From Phaeosaccion multiseriatum (Eukaryota > Ochrophyta, other classes), in contig OZ218957.1 in the NCBI GenBank assembly GCA_965112735.1, positions 682,001-746,000 on the forward strand: 64,000 bases of DNA. Reading direction: 5' to 3'. Every line of letters starts with the position of its first letter. Position 1 is the stretch's first letter. This document shows positions 38,387 to 60,026 of the stretch, piece after piece. A program made the translations under genes and the position numbers. The notes beneath the pieces are model-generated. The model saw only the letters and a list, made by a program, of their open reading frames with translations. It did no database searches and had not been told where the DNA came from.

Positions 38387-38542
38387 AAGCCCCCACGTGC
38401 AGGGGGAAGCATGTTAGGACAAACGTAAACAGCGAGAAGAGAGAGAGGGTAGAGGATGTTTTGTCACTAGGGAGAGTAAGTAAGCTTAAGTAATTTGTAC
38501 ATAGAAACGACGTAAATGTATTTGAAGTTATGAAACACTTTG
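38387..38542 (+). other. probable 3' UTR of the giant gene
   Basis: AT-richer sequence follows the TAG at 38384. It contains AAGCTTAAGTAATTTGTAC and no open frame of note. No unambiguous AATAAA-type signal is visible. Confidence 0.4.
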
Positions 38543-38623
38543 TCAACCCCTGATGCACTATCCGCTGTCCGCGGTCGGATAGCGCGCTATCGAGAATGTG
38601 GGCGATAGTGCATCAGGGGTTGA
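38543..38623. mobile_element. small foldback element with 20-bp perfect terminal inverted repeats (MITE-like)
   Basis: 38543-38562 (TCAACCCCTGATGCACTATC) is the exact reverse complement of 38604-38623. The 41-bp centre contains a further short palindrome around TAGCGCGCTA. Flanks both contain CACTTTG-like sequence but no clean target duplication. A MITE-like foldback or a stem-loop in the giant gene's 3' UTR are both possible. Confidence 0.55.
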
Positions 38624-39026
38624 ACTTTGCACACTTTGCTTGCACCTGACAGCAAGAGGCGGTAGCGGGAGGGCGGGGGGGCTGGAGGGTGGCGGCACTT
38701 CTCCGATTCTCTCACCCCTGCTTCCTCAGTCCCTGCATCTCCCCTCCATCTAAAGTAATCCTTGCCCTCACGCCACTGTCTCCCTTCGATCCTCCCTCTC
38801 TCTCCGTGGTGCAAACAGCGGAAGGTTGGCAGTGCAAGATGGTACATCACCACCCGGTGGGTAATTGCAAGTAGTAGCCCGACTATATATATATATATAT
38901 ATGTATATGTTATGTTATAAACCTGATCATCCTAAACCTCCTCGTGTTACAGTAACGCCCTCTCTTCTTCTCCTCTTGACTCACTCCTCCTCCCCCTTCT
39001 CTTCTCCTCTTACTCACTCCTCCCTG
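38624..39026. other. intergenic, convergent 3' ends
   Basis: This lies between the giant gene (plus) and the HCF101-like gene (minus). It holds an AT dinucleotide run at about 38884-38902 and pyrimidine-rich sequence. No gene is visible. Confidence 0.5.
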
Positions 39027-41517
39027 TTATTCCGCTGCAGCAGCACCATCACCGTCACCACCACCCCCCGCAGCAGCAGCAGCAGCTGCAGCAGCAGCAG
39101 CAGAAGCAGAATCAGTCTCTCCCGCCCCTCCCGCCTCCCTCACGGGCTTCTTCTTGTACCCCGACACAAAGTTCCTATACGGGTACAAGGACTTGTGTCC
39201 GTCTGTCCAATCCACCGAAATGGCATAGTTGCCAATGGGCGCCATGGCCAAAGGTCGAATCGTCTCACTCACATCCTCTGGATTGAGCAGCTGCCTACCC
39301 GAGAACTCCTCCACGCACGCGGCACAGCGGCACTGCCTGCGCAGATCGGCAGCACTCATCTCTTCGACTGGTCCATCTCCAATACGAATGCGCATCACTC
39401 CAACCGCTCCTCCTCCTTCTCCTCCTCCTCCTCCTCCCTCCTCCTCTCCCCCGGCCTCCTGCTGCTTGAGAGAGGGCCCGAAGGAGATGTGCGGGTGTAC
39501 ATCACCCCCGGATCGAATCTTGTCCACCTCACTCACCACCTCTTCCGCCAGCTCACGGTACAACCCCGCCTCTTCGCTCTCTGGGTAAGACATCACAAAT
39601 GGCGAACCGGAGTCCCCCGACCTTGCTATGTCCGAGTTGATGGGCATCTGTACGATGGATTCAATGCCCCACATGTCCACAAGGCGGGCCTTGTGCCCCT
39701 GCCCAAAGACGTAACGCTTCTTTCCGGTCATGTGAGACACCACTTCCTTCACCTGCTGAGCCGCCAACAGAGCTCTCGGGTTCTTTCCACTTGCCCTTTC
39801 GCTTCCACTGCCATCCCCTTCTCCTCCTCCTCCTCCTCCTCCTCCATCTGCTGCCAACATCTTCTCCTGCACCTGCTCGTCTGAGAAACTCATCACCTCC
39901 TCCATGATTTGCTCCACAGCGTTGCCCACCTCCTCCGGCGACGCCTGCGTACGACAGTTACAAATAGTTAGGGGGGGGGGGGGGGGCTTCACAGGGTCTA
40001 TTGCACTATTGCAGCGTTTCCAGCTCAAGATGAACCCCAAAAGAGCTTCAACGACCTCCAAGCGGTCTGAATGACCGACAGACCGACCGACCGACCAACC
40101 TGCATCTTCTTCTTCCTCCCCTCCGTCCCTCACACCCTTGCCTCCTTCCCTCCCTCCCTCTCTCTCCTCCCCTTCCCTCTCATTCCCGTTCCCTCCTCTC
40201 CCCTCCCCACCTCTCCCTCTCTCCCTCTTCTCCCCTCTCTCTGTATCACCAACACCAACATACCTGCATCTCCCTCGAGTAGGCCATATTCTCCACCACC
40301 GCCACGCTAGGTATGTTGACTGTATCAAACATGTCGATCCCCTTGGCAACATCTGTAAAGCTCAGCTTCTGTGGGGTGGTCACAATCACCGCCGCCGTAA
40401 TGTTCAGACTCTGACAGAGCGTGAGTTGAATGTCCCCAGTCCCAGGAGGAAAGTCGATGAGAAGATAGTCGAGCTCTCCCCACGCGGTGAGGCCGACAAA
40501 CTGTTGCAGGAGCTGCACGACCATTGGGCCTCGCATTATGGCGGCGCCGCTGTTGACGTAGCCGTAGGACATGAGCTTAACCCCGGCCTTCTGTAACGGT
40601 ACGATACTCTCCCCCAGGAACTCTACGGTTGGTTGCTCGGGCTTGACCATGGTAGGCAGACTTGGGCCGTACACATCGGCGTCGAGGATGCCCACTTTCT
40701 TACCCTGGGCGGCGAGGGTGTAGGCGAGGTTGACGGTGGTGGTAGACTTGCCCACGCCGCCCTTGCAGCTGGAGACGGCGATGATGTTGGCCACGCCGGA
40801 TAGGCTGCTCGCTTGTTTGGCCGCAAGGCCTCCTCCTTCCTCTGCTGGGGCTGGGGCCGCTGCGGGTGGGGCGGCTGGCACGGCGATGGTAACCAGGGCT
40901 TCCTTCACCCAGGGGAGCGCCTCCGTCACCTCCTTGCACTGCTGCTTGAACTGCTCCTTGACTCCTGCGTCCCGCGTGGCCAGCTCGAGCTGGAAGCAGA
41001 CGACGAAGCTTTCCTCGTCCTCCTCGATGGGCAAAAGGTCCAGGTCCTTCACAAAGCCGAGGCTGACAATGTCGCTGCCCTGGTCGGGGTCGATGATGGC
41101 AGAGAGGGCCGCTAGGATGCCTTGCTCGGAGCCCACGTCGCCTTCACCGGCGATGGTGGCGGTGGTGGCAGCGCTGTCTTTGTCTGTCTCGGGACTGCTG
41201 GCCATGGACAGAGGATGCAGACGACTCATGCGCGCAAACCCTCGTCGACCAGAAGGTGGCTGAACGACCCGTGCTGTCCATCCCGAGTGCGCCGAGGGGT
41301 GTCGCCTACTGCCGCCGCTTACGCTCCTGCCACTCTGTTCGTTTGATGCTGGTCGAAGGGAAAGGGGGCTGAGCTGGAAGGCATGCCCACACTGCTGCTG
41401 CAGATTGCCTACAATGGCGACCACGAGAAGGATAGAGGAAGCACTTACGCGCACCACCTTCTGCGGAGCTTCTGTCCTCCGCCTCCGCGCAGCCGTAGAG
41501 AAAAAGGCCGTCTTCAT
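39027..41517 (-). CDS. HCF101: HCF101-like Mrp/ApbC-family Fe-S cluster carrier, plastid-targeted
   Basis: Two exons: 41517-40264 and 39944-39027 (GT-AG intron, phase 0), 723 residues. Order: N-terminal leader (hydrophobic [11 protein letters not shown], then [10 protein letters not shown] at 43-51, a complex-plastid signal-peptide cleavage motif); MIP18/DUF59 domain (131-213); Mrp P-loop NTPase with deviant Walker [10 protein letters not shown] (251-259), [10 protein letters not shown] and [13 protein letters not shown]971 (about 600-680, [13 protein letters not shown]). HCF101 assembles and delivers 4Fe-4S clusters to photosystem I and ferredoxin-thioredoxin reductase in the stroma. It has an insert of about 80 residues (about 413-492) between VVENMAYS and [10 protein letters not shown], which are adjacent in plant HCF101. 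The Ala-rich C-terminus is probably disordered. The start is the first in-frame ATG. It is divergent from gyrA. Confidence 0.9.
39945..40263 (-). other. single intron of the HCF101-like gene
   Basis: The donor is GTATGT right after REMQ and the acceptor is ACGCAG before ASPEE. The intron holds a copy of the dispersed motif (GTTGGTGATACAG in transcript sense, 40253-40241) 10 nt after the donor. Confidence 0.85.
40241..40253 (-). repeat. dispersed motif GTTGGTGATACAG in the HCF101 intron
   Basis: Exact 13-bp copy of the motif repeated inside the giant coding region, here close to the 5' splice site. Confidence 0.85.
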
Positions 41518-41826
41518 CTTGATTTGTATATGCAACCTCAGCAGCACATGATCCACCCGTAGGATTCCAAATTATTTTGTTGACTTAGTATCTTGCCGCG
41601 GGACCGCCCATCAATTAATGCAAGCTCGTGCTCGTCGCTTGCGTGCAAAGAAGAGGCGCGGTGCTGTGCATAATGATGGCGAAGGAGTGCTGCTTGTAAA
41701 GGCGGAACGTTGATTTTTATTGACGTGGCTTTCAAGGCCTCCAGCCTTCCATCTGGGTCGATCTATGAAGAGCAGCAGCGGGAGATAGTAGCATAAGGCG
41801 AAAGTGGTGCGAGGGAAAGGGCTGGC
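41518..41826. promoter_or_regulatory. divergent promoter region, HCF101 / gyrA
   Basis: These 309 bp separate the two start codons. They are AT-richer than the surroundings, without long microsatellites. No TATA box can be named with confidence. Both products act in organelles, so shared control is plausible but unproven. Confidence 0.55.
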
Positions 41827-52141
<10,315 letters not shown>

Positions 52142-52423
52142 GGGGTAGGGTTGGAGCACATGGTATCAAAGAGAGGCAGATCACAGGCTGATAGATGGCA
52201 GTGGATGACAATGGATGGTAGTGGATGGCAGTGCATGCTAGTGCATATGGGGGGGGGTTTCCCAAGTGTAGAAGGGACTCGAGGCTGCGTGGGAGGCAGC
52301 GTTCTCACACACGCACACGCACAGGTCTGTGCCTACGGGGCGACAGACGCATCATTCGACACTTGAAAGTGGGTGTTGAAAGTGGGTGTGGGTTGGGGGG
52401 GGGGGGGAGGCAGACACAAGAGA

Positions 52424-52471
<48 letters not shown>

Positions 52472-52792
52472 GAAGAGAGAAACTGAAGAGAGAAACTGAA
52501 GAGATAAAGAGGGGGGGGGGATGGGGGGAGGGAAAGACCCCACTTGAGTCAGTCACTAAGGAGAGACGAAAGCACAGCAGAGCTCCCTAATTTCACATGA
52601 ATGAATAAGAAGAGACACAGCGAGGGGAAAAGCATCAATTGTGCTCGGGTACCAGTCTATTTATTTATTCCACCACGTAGACATACTTGTGTAAAAATGC
52701 CTACAACGTACATTCACTGCCTTTGCGCCCCGTGACTTCCTCACGCAAGCAAGCCTCATTGACTTACTCACGGCTAAGCGAGCCTCACGTGG

Positions 52793-52794
<2 letters not shown>

Positions 52795-52842
<48 letters not shown>
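52795..52842 (+). repeat. (GT)24 microsatellite
   Basis: A pure GT run in intergenic DNA. Confidence 0.95.
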
Positions 52843-52845
<3 letters not shown>

Positions 52846-53612
52846 GTTTACTCTAGAGTCCCCGCCTCAAGCAACAACTTCGCACAGTGGAGCCCACAGC
52901 AGGGGTTGAGCTCCGGAACTCCGGTCTCTCCACACAGACACTACGCCTCCTGCTGCTACCCGGGTATGGCAGGGATGAGGGGTGGTGCGGTGGTGCGGTG
53001 GTGCGTTATTCCCTACCCCGCCCTGTGCTGAGCTGTCCTCTCCTCTCCTGCCTTTCTCCCATGTGTGCAAGCATCTGTCATCCTATGGTCTGGCCCTTGT
53101 CCTTGGCCCCTCTGCCACAGATCGCACGGTGCATGGACCAAAACCCTCTCTCCCTCAGAGCGACGAGAGGGACGAAGCGCCAACGTGGAAACCGAGCCCA
53201 ACCCCCCTCCCAAGCAGCAAGAGGGGACTGAGGAGACCCTCTATGCCACTCCAAGCCCTCCTCCAGACCTTGTGCTCCGCAACTCCATGTCTCTCTCTCT
53301 CTCTCTCTCTCGAGCCCCCGCCATTTGTAGAACAGTTGTAGCAAGAGCACGCATGGCCCGGGAGGGGAGCAGCTGCTCAAAGAGGGTCCGAGGGCCCGAG
53401 GCTGAACACAACACTTACAACAGGAGCGCTTTGCTTCTACACGCCTACACGCCTTCACAACTCCACACCTTCACACCTCCACACCTTCATACTGGGCCAA
53501 GAGAGGTGCTCAAGTCCAAGGGTCGAGGCCCAAGCCCCAAGGGGCCAAAGGGTGCCGTTCGAAGGGGCAGATGGATCTGCGGACATGGCATCCCCACACC
53601 CCTCCGCCAGCG

Positions 53613-53643
<31 letters not shown>

Positions 53644-53791
53644 GAGAGAGAGAGGACCACACCAAGCCCCCTTCCCCTCCCTCATACCCACCCTTCGACC
53701 CACCCCCTAGCCCTAGCCCAAGCGATGCCCAAAGCCTCACGACGCGCCATGACCCAGAGCACAGGAGACCTCGAAAGCCCCCACAGCAGCA

Positions 53792-53804
53792 GTTGGTGAT
53801 ACAG
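53792..53804 (+). repeat. intergenic copy of dispersed motif GTTGGTGATACAG
   Basis: It is flanked on both sides by CAG units (53784-53813), exactly as in its coding copies in the giant gene, but here in noncoding DNA. Confidence 0.9.
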
Positions 53805-53985
53805 CAGCAGCAGTCTACACACACCGAGAGAAGGCACCTTGCCGCCCGCCTGAGCCGCCCCAGACCCGAGGAGGGAGAGGAGGAGGGAGAGGCCACGGCG
53901 ACACCCACCGCGCAACTCAGTGGCGGCCAACCATCTCATCATCTCATCTGCTGTTTTCCGACCTCTCTCTCTCCTTGTGTGTGTG

Positions 53986-54020
<35 letters not shown>

Positions 54021-54272
54021 TCCGCAAAGCGTCGCTAGCTCCTGAGTAGAGCTTCCCGAGTCGGAAAATCGATGGTCGATACGAAAATCGATGGTCGATC
54101 AATCAATGCCGCAGTCGAGTCCGCTTCCCCCAAGGCACAGTTCATGTCGACACGAAGTGAGGTCATGTCCCCCTGATGAGCCAAGCCAGCTCCCAGGCTA
54201 CCCCACCCCACCTCACCCGTCCTCACCCCTCCTCACCCGTCCTCACCCCTCCTCACCCCTCCTCACCCTGCC

Positions 54273-55583
54273 TTAAGCGAGGATGCTGGGGGCGTCCTCC
54301 GGCAGCTCGTCGGTGTGGGGGTGGCAGGGGCCTGTGTACACGTGCAGCTTGGCCATGCACTTCTTGCGCAGCTTATTCTTAGGCAGCATGCCTGAGCGGA
54401 AACCGGGAAGCGGGTGGGCGTGTGCGCATGCGTGAGCGTGGTGCGTGGGTGGGTGGGCGTGTGAATGGGGGGTGCGGGCGTGTGCGTGTGTATGAGCGTA
54501 TGGGTGTGGGCGTAAGGTTGGGTCCATAGGTGAGTGGATGAGTCCAAAGGGGGGTGGGTGAGTGCGAGTGTGGGTGGGTGAGTGACTAGGATGCTTCAGT
54601 CGGGGGAAGAGCAGCCTCTATTTGTTCCGTGGTTCCGAGTCGGCAGCTGCAGAGCACCCCCCCCCTCCCCCCCCCCGCCGAGGGGGGAAGCTCAAGGAAA
54701 GTCCCAGCGTAGCGCACGTCACAAGAGAAAGCAAAGCCAAGCTATCGGCGATACGTCGAGTGATGTCCAACCACGATCACACCACCACCAGCGACACCTC
54801 TTCAGTCAAAGGACATACATACCAACTCCCTTCTTTCGTTGGGATTTCACTCACCGCTGACAGCGTGTCGCAGAATCTGCTCCGGATTCTTCTGCAGCTG
54901 CTGGGTCGGCGTGCGCGATCGCAGCCCCCCCGGGTAGCCTGTATTCAGTGAGTGAGTATCGAGCGACAGCATAGGAGGTAAGAAGATGAGTGAGGAAAAC
55001 GTCTTCTCGTACAAGGCCTCCCCAGTCCTCCACTGCAAACCGCTTTCATGAAGGCCCTACCCAGCGCCGAGCAGAGGTTGAAAGAAACAGGGTGAGCAGT
55101 CTGACTTCGCGGGCCTACGCGCCGCGCCGCGACCTCTCTCTCTCTCACCTGTGTGCCAGTGGTATTTCTTGTCGGTCCATTTCCGCCCCGTGAATCCCAC
55201 CGCCTCCGCGTTCACCACCACCACATGGTCCCCGCAGTCCATGTTGGGAGAGAAGGTGGGCTTATGCTTGCCGTGCAGGAGAGGCGCGATCTGGTTGGCC
55301 AGGGTGCCCACGATCTGAGCAGACGGATTCGACCAAGGAGAGACATGGGGTGAGACGTGGAAAACAAAGAACGGAGGGACTGCTGCTCTTGTTGTGAAGC
55401 GCCAGCGTTCTCTTTGCAGTTGGCTACATCTCACCGCGAACATCCTCCCCATCATCATTCCCCCTTTCCTCCTCACAATTGCCCTTCCCCTTCTCCTCCT
55501 CTAACCTGATTCTTGGCGTCAATCAGATGCCACACGGGCTGTCCTGCCCGGCTTTTTTGGATGATCTTGTTCATCATAGACAT
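54273..55583 (-). CDS. bacterial-type ribosomal protein uL13 (L13), probably mitochondrial
   Basis: Four exons: 55583-55506, 55314-55149, 54938-54855, 54391-54273 (GT-AG), 447 nt = 148 residues. It shows the complete L13 signature: [16 protein letters not shown], the [24 protein letters not shown] core, [13 protein letters not shown], and the C-terminal [26 protein letters not shown]. It is a structural protein of the large subunit of a bacterial-type ribosome, hence of an organelle. There is only a short N-terminal extension (about 16 residues, Lys/Arg/Ser), too short for a complex-plastid bipartite leader, so mitochondrion is favoured. The start is the first ATG of the exon. It is divergent from the multicopper oxidase. 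Confidence 0.92.
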
Positions 55584-55996
55584 GGTGGCCTTGCTTTACG
55601 GACTGACTCCTTCTTACGGCTGCGTTGTTTGGATTGTCTTCGTCCTTCCTCTTTTTCGATGTGTGTGAGCCGTGTGTGCGCGCTCGGGCACCACAGTAAG
55701 TCAACGATTATTACTTTTATCCCCCACCCTCGAGCACCTCTCTGAAAGGCTCCTCTTGATCCCCTCTTAGGGGGAACCGCGCTAGATCGTAAAGATGGGC
55801 CTTCAAAAGAGCTCATATCCAAGCTGCGTCGGAGAGACCAGGTGAGTGAGGAAGGCGGCCAACTCGCCTCTCCTCAAGCACAGCAGGAGCTTGCCCCTCG
55901 CTCCCTCCCTCCCTCCCTCCCTTCCCTCCATCCTCACACACCTCCCCTCCCTGCTGCTGCCCTGCTCGATTCCATCCCTCCCCCTCCCTCCCTCAG
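55584..55996. promoter_or_regulatory. divergent region between uL13 and multicopper oxidase, with unresolved 5' exon
   Basis: It holds the uL13 promoter and must hold the oxidase 5' end. A short frame from the ATG at 55795 ends at a strong donor (55842), but its phase (2) does not fit the acceptor at 55996, which needs one base. Another ATG at 55582 opens a short hydrophobic frame but ends at a TGA. I therefore could not place the expected signal-peptide exon. Confidence 0.4.
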
Positions 55997-58525
55997 CCTG
56001 TCCGTTCCCTATGAGCGCCTTGACCACCAACAATGGCATCTGCGACGCCCTAAGTGTCACCAAATTCGCCAACATTCTCCCCTTCCCCGAGCGCCTCTAT
56101 GGTGACTGCTTCGACCTCGTGCTCGGGGAATCACGCGACTACAAGTTCGGCTTTGGTACCGAAAATGGCTGCGAAGACTACATAAGCCCTGCCTACGGGG
56201 TCGGCCTGAACACCGCTGACAACGTCGCCTACCAGGGCCCCACCATTGAGGCGTTGGCCGGAGAGGAGACCTCCATCGGGTGGAACAACGACCTCTGCAT
56301 CGACGAGGCGCACATCCTTGCCGATGCGATCAGCGAGACAGCGGGGCTGCATTTGTTCCTGCCCCAGAGTGGCTGTACGCTGGGGGAGGAGAAATGTTGC
56401 CCCACGGTCATGCACCTTCACGGCAGCGTGAGCTACGACTGGGCTGACGGTTATCCCGAGCGAGCCTACCTCCAAGATGAGTACAAGAGGGTGTTCCGTT
56501 ACCCTAACGAGCAGGAGGCGGGCTTTCTCTGGTAAGAGCGTTGCCCTACTGGGTGGGTGGGCGGGTGGGCGGGTGGGTGGATCTCTACGGGCTTGCCGCC
56601 CATCCCCGGATGGAAGCAGCGCGTTTGATGGATTCTTAGCTGGCTAGCATCTGACGTATGAGGCTCCGACGGCGGCCTCAGGCACCCCTGACGACATCTG
56701 ACACCTGGCCCCTATTGCCCCTTGCTTGTCCCTTCTCCCTTACTGCTCCTGTGTCAGGTATCACGACCACACGCTCGGTGAGCTGTTCCTTTTTTTCATT
56801 CTTACAGGGGGGGGTGGGGGTGAGGGTTCTCCTTGCTCTTGTTTGCCACTGGAAGCAAGAGACTTATGCTTTGCTTTCACCCCCTCCGGCGCGCTCGCAC
56901 TCACCATTCCTTCTGCTCTCCCCTCCTCCTCCCACGGCGCAGGCATCACCTCCTACAATGTTGCTGCCGGTCTGGCAGGAGCCTACTTGCTCCGCGACAA
57001 GAACGAGTTGGCCAAGTTGAAGGCCCTGGACGGCGGGGAGCTCGCCCTCCGGCAGTTCGGTACCAAGGGCGGTATCGAAATGGAGCTCATCATCCAGGAC
57101 AAGGCCTTCGAGTCCCGAGTGGGTGATGACTTTGCCTGGCAGAGCAAGCCATTCACAGCCGAGTTCGCGGGCGAGTACATAAGCGTCAACGGGAAATTGT
57201 GGCCCAAGGTGGACGTGAAGAACCGCTATTATCGTCTTCGCTTGCTGAACGCCTGCGACTCTCGCCAGCTGATGCTGCAGCTCGTCACGCAGGACCCAGA
57301 CGGACACCCCACGGGAACCCTCCAGATGCGCGTCGCCGGAGCAGACCAAGGTGAAGAGAGAGAGAGAGAGGAGGGAGATGTTCTTATTGACTTATAGGAA
57401 TCCACCTGAGAATTACGTAACAGCACATGAATTTCTCAACTCCCTCCGTCCCGAAACACACAAACACACTGTCCCCCTCGACACACTCGACAGGCTTCAC
57501 CGACACCATCTCCATCTTCCCTGATGGAGAAGACGTCCACCCTCTGCAAGGAAACGAACGTGATTACCTCTTGATCGGAACTGGAGGCCGTCGTGACGTG
57601 TTCGTTGACTTCAGCGATGTGGAAGATGGGACGAAAGTAGTAATGAGGCAAGTCGCGGGTTTCCCCTACAAGGATGACTCGCCCTTCGGATTGGACGGCG
57701 ATGAAAACGCTGTTTTGGCTCCTGATTCGCCTTCCAACGATGTGGGTAATGCAGAAGATTTGTCCGTGCCCACCTTCGAGACCGACCAGCAGGTAAGGGA
57801 GAGAGGGAGGGGAGGGGAGGGGAGGGGAGGGGAGGGGAGGGGAGGGGAGGGGAGGGGAGGGTCAATCTCTTGTCTTACAAGTACGAATGTCATGTCCTTG
57901 TGTGTGTGTACGACAGGTCATGGCCTTCTACGTGAAGCACGACAAATACCCCCATCAGGTTGCCCAAGGAGCTCCGCGCACACCCCTTCAAGCCCAACTA
58001 CCTCAAGGACCAGTGTGCGACCGGAGGCAAGAAAGCCCGAAAGAAAGCCGACGTGTTCCGAACAGTCATTCTGAACGAGCTCGAAGAGGGGGACGGAGTC
58101 GTGCCCATCCTTGGAGCGGAGGAGGAAGGCACCGTCTATCCAGAGCTGAGGTGGTGCAACCCGGAGGTTGGAATAACGGAGGTTGTCAACCTTGGCGACA
58201 CTGAGGAGTGGGCGATGGCCAATATATCGCCAGACTCCCACCCCATCCACCTCCACCTCGTGAGCTTCGAGGTACTGGACAGATGCATCACCCCAGTGTT
58301 GTCCGACGGAGAACCCGACTACGATCTCATCCGTCAAGGACTTGATGCGGTCAAGCTTGCTGGGGCTGAGTGCGAGGGTGGACCGCGTCCGGGAGAGGAC
58401 GGTCCCATGGACATCACCATCGCCCCTGAGGGACAGACCACCTTCATCAGGCAGACGTTCGAGAGAAGGGGGCTCTACGTGTGGCACTGTCACATCCTCT
58501 CCCACGAGGACAACGAGATGATGAG

Positions 58526-58574
<49 letters not shown>

Positions 58575-59542
58575 GAGATACCGGATAGATGTTCCACTTT
58601 AGTCGAACTTTTTATCATAATTTCCCACCACCGTGCCCTTACTACGTACATGTTGTTCTTCTCCCATTCTTTGAACCCTTTTCATCCACCCACAGGCCTC
58701 TGTGCGTCACCTCCCCAGGCCGTGAACAGATCGACTGTGTGGACTACTTTACGGGCTGCCAGCAGAAGGAGGACGACACTTATGAACGAACCGGAGACAA
58801 GCCCGACACTTTCCCCAGCTTCTATCCATTCCCGGAAGGCACAAGTAAGCGCGCCCGTTGATAGGCCTATCTGTCTGCCCATGTGCCTTTTTGCCTGCCC
58901 GCCTATATGCCTGACATACTGAGCCTTTTGTTTCGTCCTGTCTCCCCCTCCGTCCCCCCTCGCTCCACCCGTCCGAAAGTCAACACCTACCTGGGCCCTC
59001 CCGACACATGCAGCGTGGTCGACTTCTGCTCAGCTCCCAAGCACATCTCGTTGGAGGAGCTGGACGTCGTGAGCGAGGATTACGGCTGGCGTAAAGGTGG
59101 AAGGGGCTGTTCCGCTGACAGCAGCGCCACCTTTAACGTCAAGGGCCTCACCGGCAAGTTCACCGCCTCTGTGGATGTGGCGCACAGGAAGGGGAGGAGC
59201 GACAAGTACTCCGATGATGACGACATCAGCTGTGTTGTTTGCTTCGACGCCGACCCTAAGGACGATCTCTTCGACGTTCTTGGCAACTGCTTTGAGCAGT
59301 CTCTGAGCGACAAGTACTGGGACATCTCCGTGCCGATTCCTCACGGAGCGGAAACCATCACCCTGTCTTGCAGCATGGACAAGGGCCACGGCTCGGGTGG
59401 AAAGAAGGGTGGTGGTGGAAAGAAGGGAAGGGACCGAAGGGACTGCTCTGTGGATTGGAAAGATGCAAAGGTCATTTGTGATCTTTGCGGCGACAAGTGC
59501 CACAAGGAGAAGGATCACTACTACGACTACGGACACTACTAA
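55997..59542 (+). CDS. multicopper oxidase (CotA / bilirubin-oxidase-like) with Cys-rich C-terminal extension
   Basis: Supported exons: 55997-56531, 56758-56777 (20 nt), 56943-57350, 57494-57792, 57917-58525, 58696-58844, 58980-59542; about 859 residues are visible. It oxidises phenolic or tetrapyrrole-like substrates, or metals, while reducing O2 to water. Copper-ligand motifs are HLHG (near 56410), YHDH (micro-exon), HPIHLH (58239-58256) and HCHILSHEDNEMM (from 58485), giving all type 1, 2 and 3 ligands. The YHDHTLGITSYNVAAGLAGAYLLRD segment is typical of CotA. The last exon adds about 190 residues with many Cys and a Gly/Lys linker, not part of the CotA fold. The 5' end is unresolved (first in-frame ATG 56011) and no signal peptide is assigned. 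A one-base excess near 57917-57960 breaks the frame. The remainder is well preserved, so sequencing error or recent mutation are both possible. Confidence 0.82.
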
Positions 59543-59790
59543 GCTGCACACGCACACCCACGCACACACACACATGCACACGCACACGCACAACATGTCG
59601 TGTGGTAGCGATGCGAAGTGGGGGGAGGGAAGAGGATGGATACATGAGTAGATAGAACACAGCGGCGCCTTCTGAGGCACCTACGGCACAGCAGGCAGGT
59701 AGGCAACCTTCGGCCTTTCGAAGCGTCCTCCATGACTATAATTTAATTAAAAGGTAATTGATTCGTTTTATGCATTCAAGGCCCTTCCGA
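59543..59790. other. 3' flank of the multicopper oxidase
   Basis: A short CA-rich repeat (about 59548-59590) follows the TAA. AATTTAATTAAAAGG (about 59740-59755) could carry a polyadenylation signal. No gene is visible. Confidence 0.4.
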
Positions 59791-59995
59791 AGGGTCGGTG
59801 TCGTCGAGATGGAGCTCATCATCCAGGACAGGGCCTTTGAGAGCGGAGGAGGGGATAGGTCGCACTTCAGTGGGGGAGCAAAGGCTCCTCCTCCAGAGAG
59901 TGGCCACCCACCCCCTGGCTGGTCCCATCTCCTCGTCCTGCCTGTCCATTGGCTCACAGAAGCGGTCCAGATTCGAGGCCTCGCTCCTTGCCTTG
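59791..59995 (+). pseudogene. fragment of a second multicopper oxidase copy
   Basis: GAGATGGAGCTCATCATCCA and the following bases (about 59809-59843) are nearly identical to 57077-57111 of the intact oxidase and encode VEMELIIQDRAFES against IEMELIIQDKAFES. Sequence after that diverges but remains partly open to about 60000, ending in a GT run. With the fragment at 63937-64000 it suggests a tandem copy broken by the Copia element. Confidence 0.6.
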
Positions 59996-60026
59996 CCTTT
60001 GTGAGCGTGTGTGTGTGTGAGATTAC

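Larger units (their letters stand above)
52142..54272. other. 2.1-kb intergenic region rich in simple repeats
   Basis: It lies between gyrA (plus) and the L13 gene (minus), so both 3' ends face it. It contains GATGGCAGTGGATG-type copies (about 52193-52235), a GA run (about 52428-52467), a GT run (52795-52842), shorter GA runs (about 53285-53310, 53610-53655), one full copy of the dispersed motif (53792-53804) and a second GT run (about 53978-54020). I see no open frame resembling a protein. A short noncoding gene cannot be excluded. Confidence 0.5.

Noticed and set aside
38865-39884. Plus-strand frame of about 339 codons
   Set aside because: It is antisense to the well-supported second exon of the HCF101-like gene.
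53571-54038. Frame of about 155 codons between gyrA and uL13
   Set aside because: Low-complexity Arg/Glu and Pro content from GA and other repeats, with no recognisable domain.
55795-55841. First exon of the multicopper oxidase starting MGLQKSS
   Set aside because: It has a good donor, but joining it to the acceptor at 55996 puts the oxidase out of frame and it is not a signal peptide.
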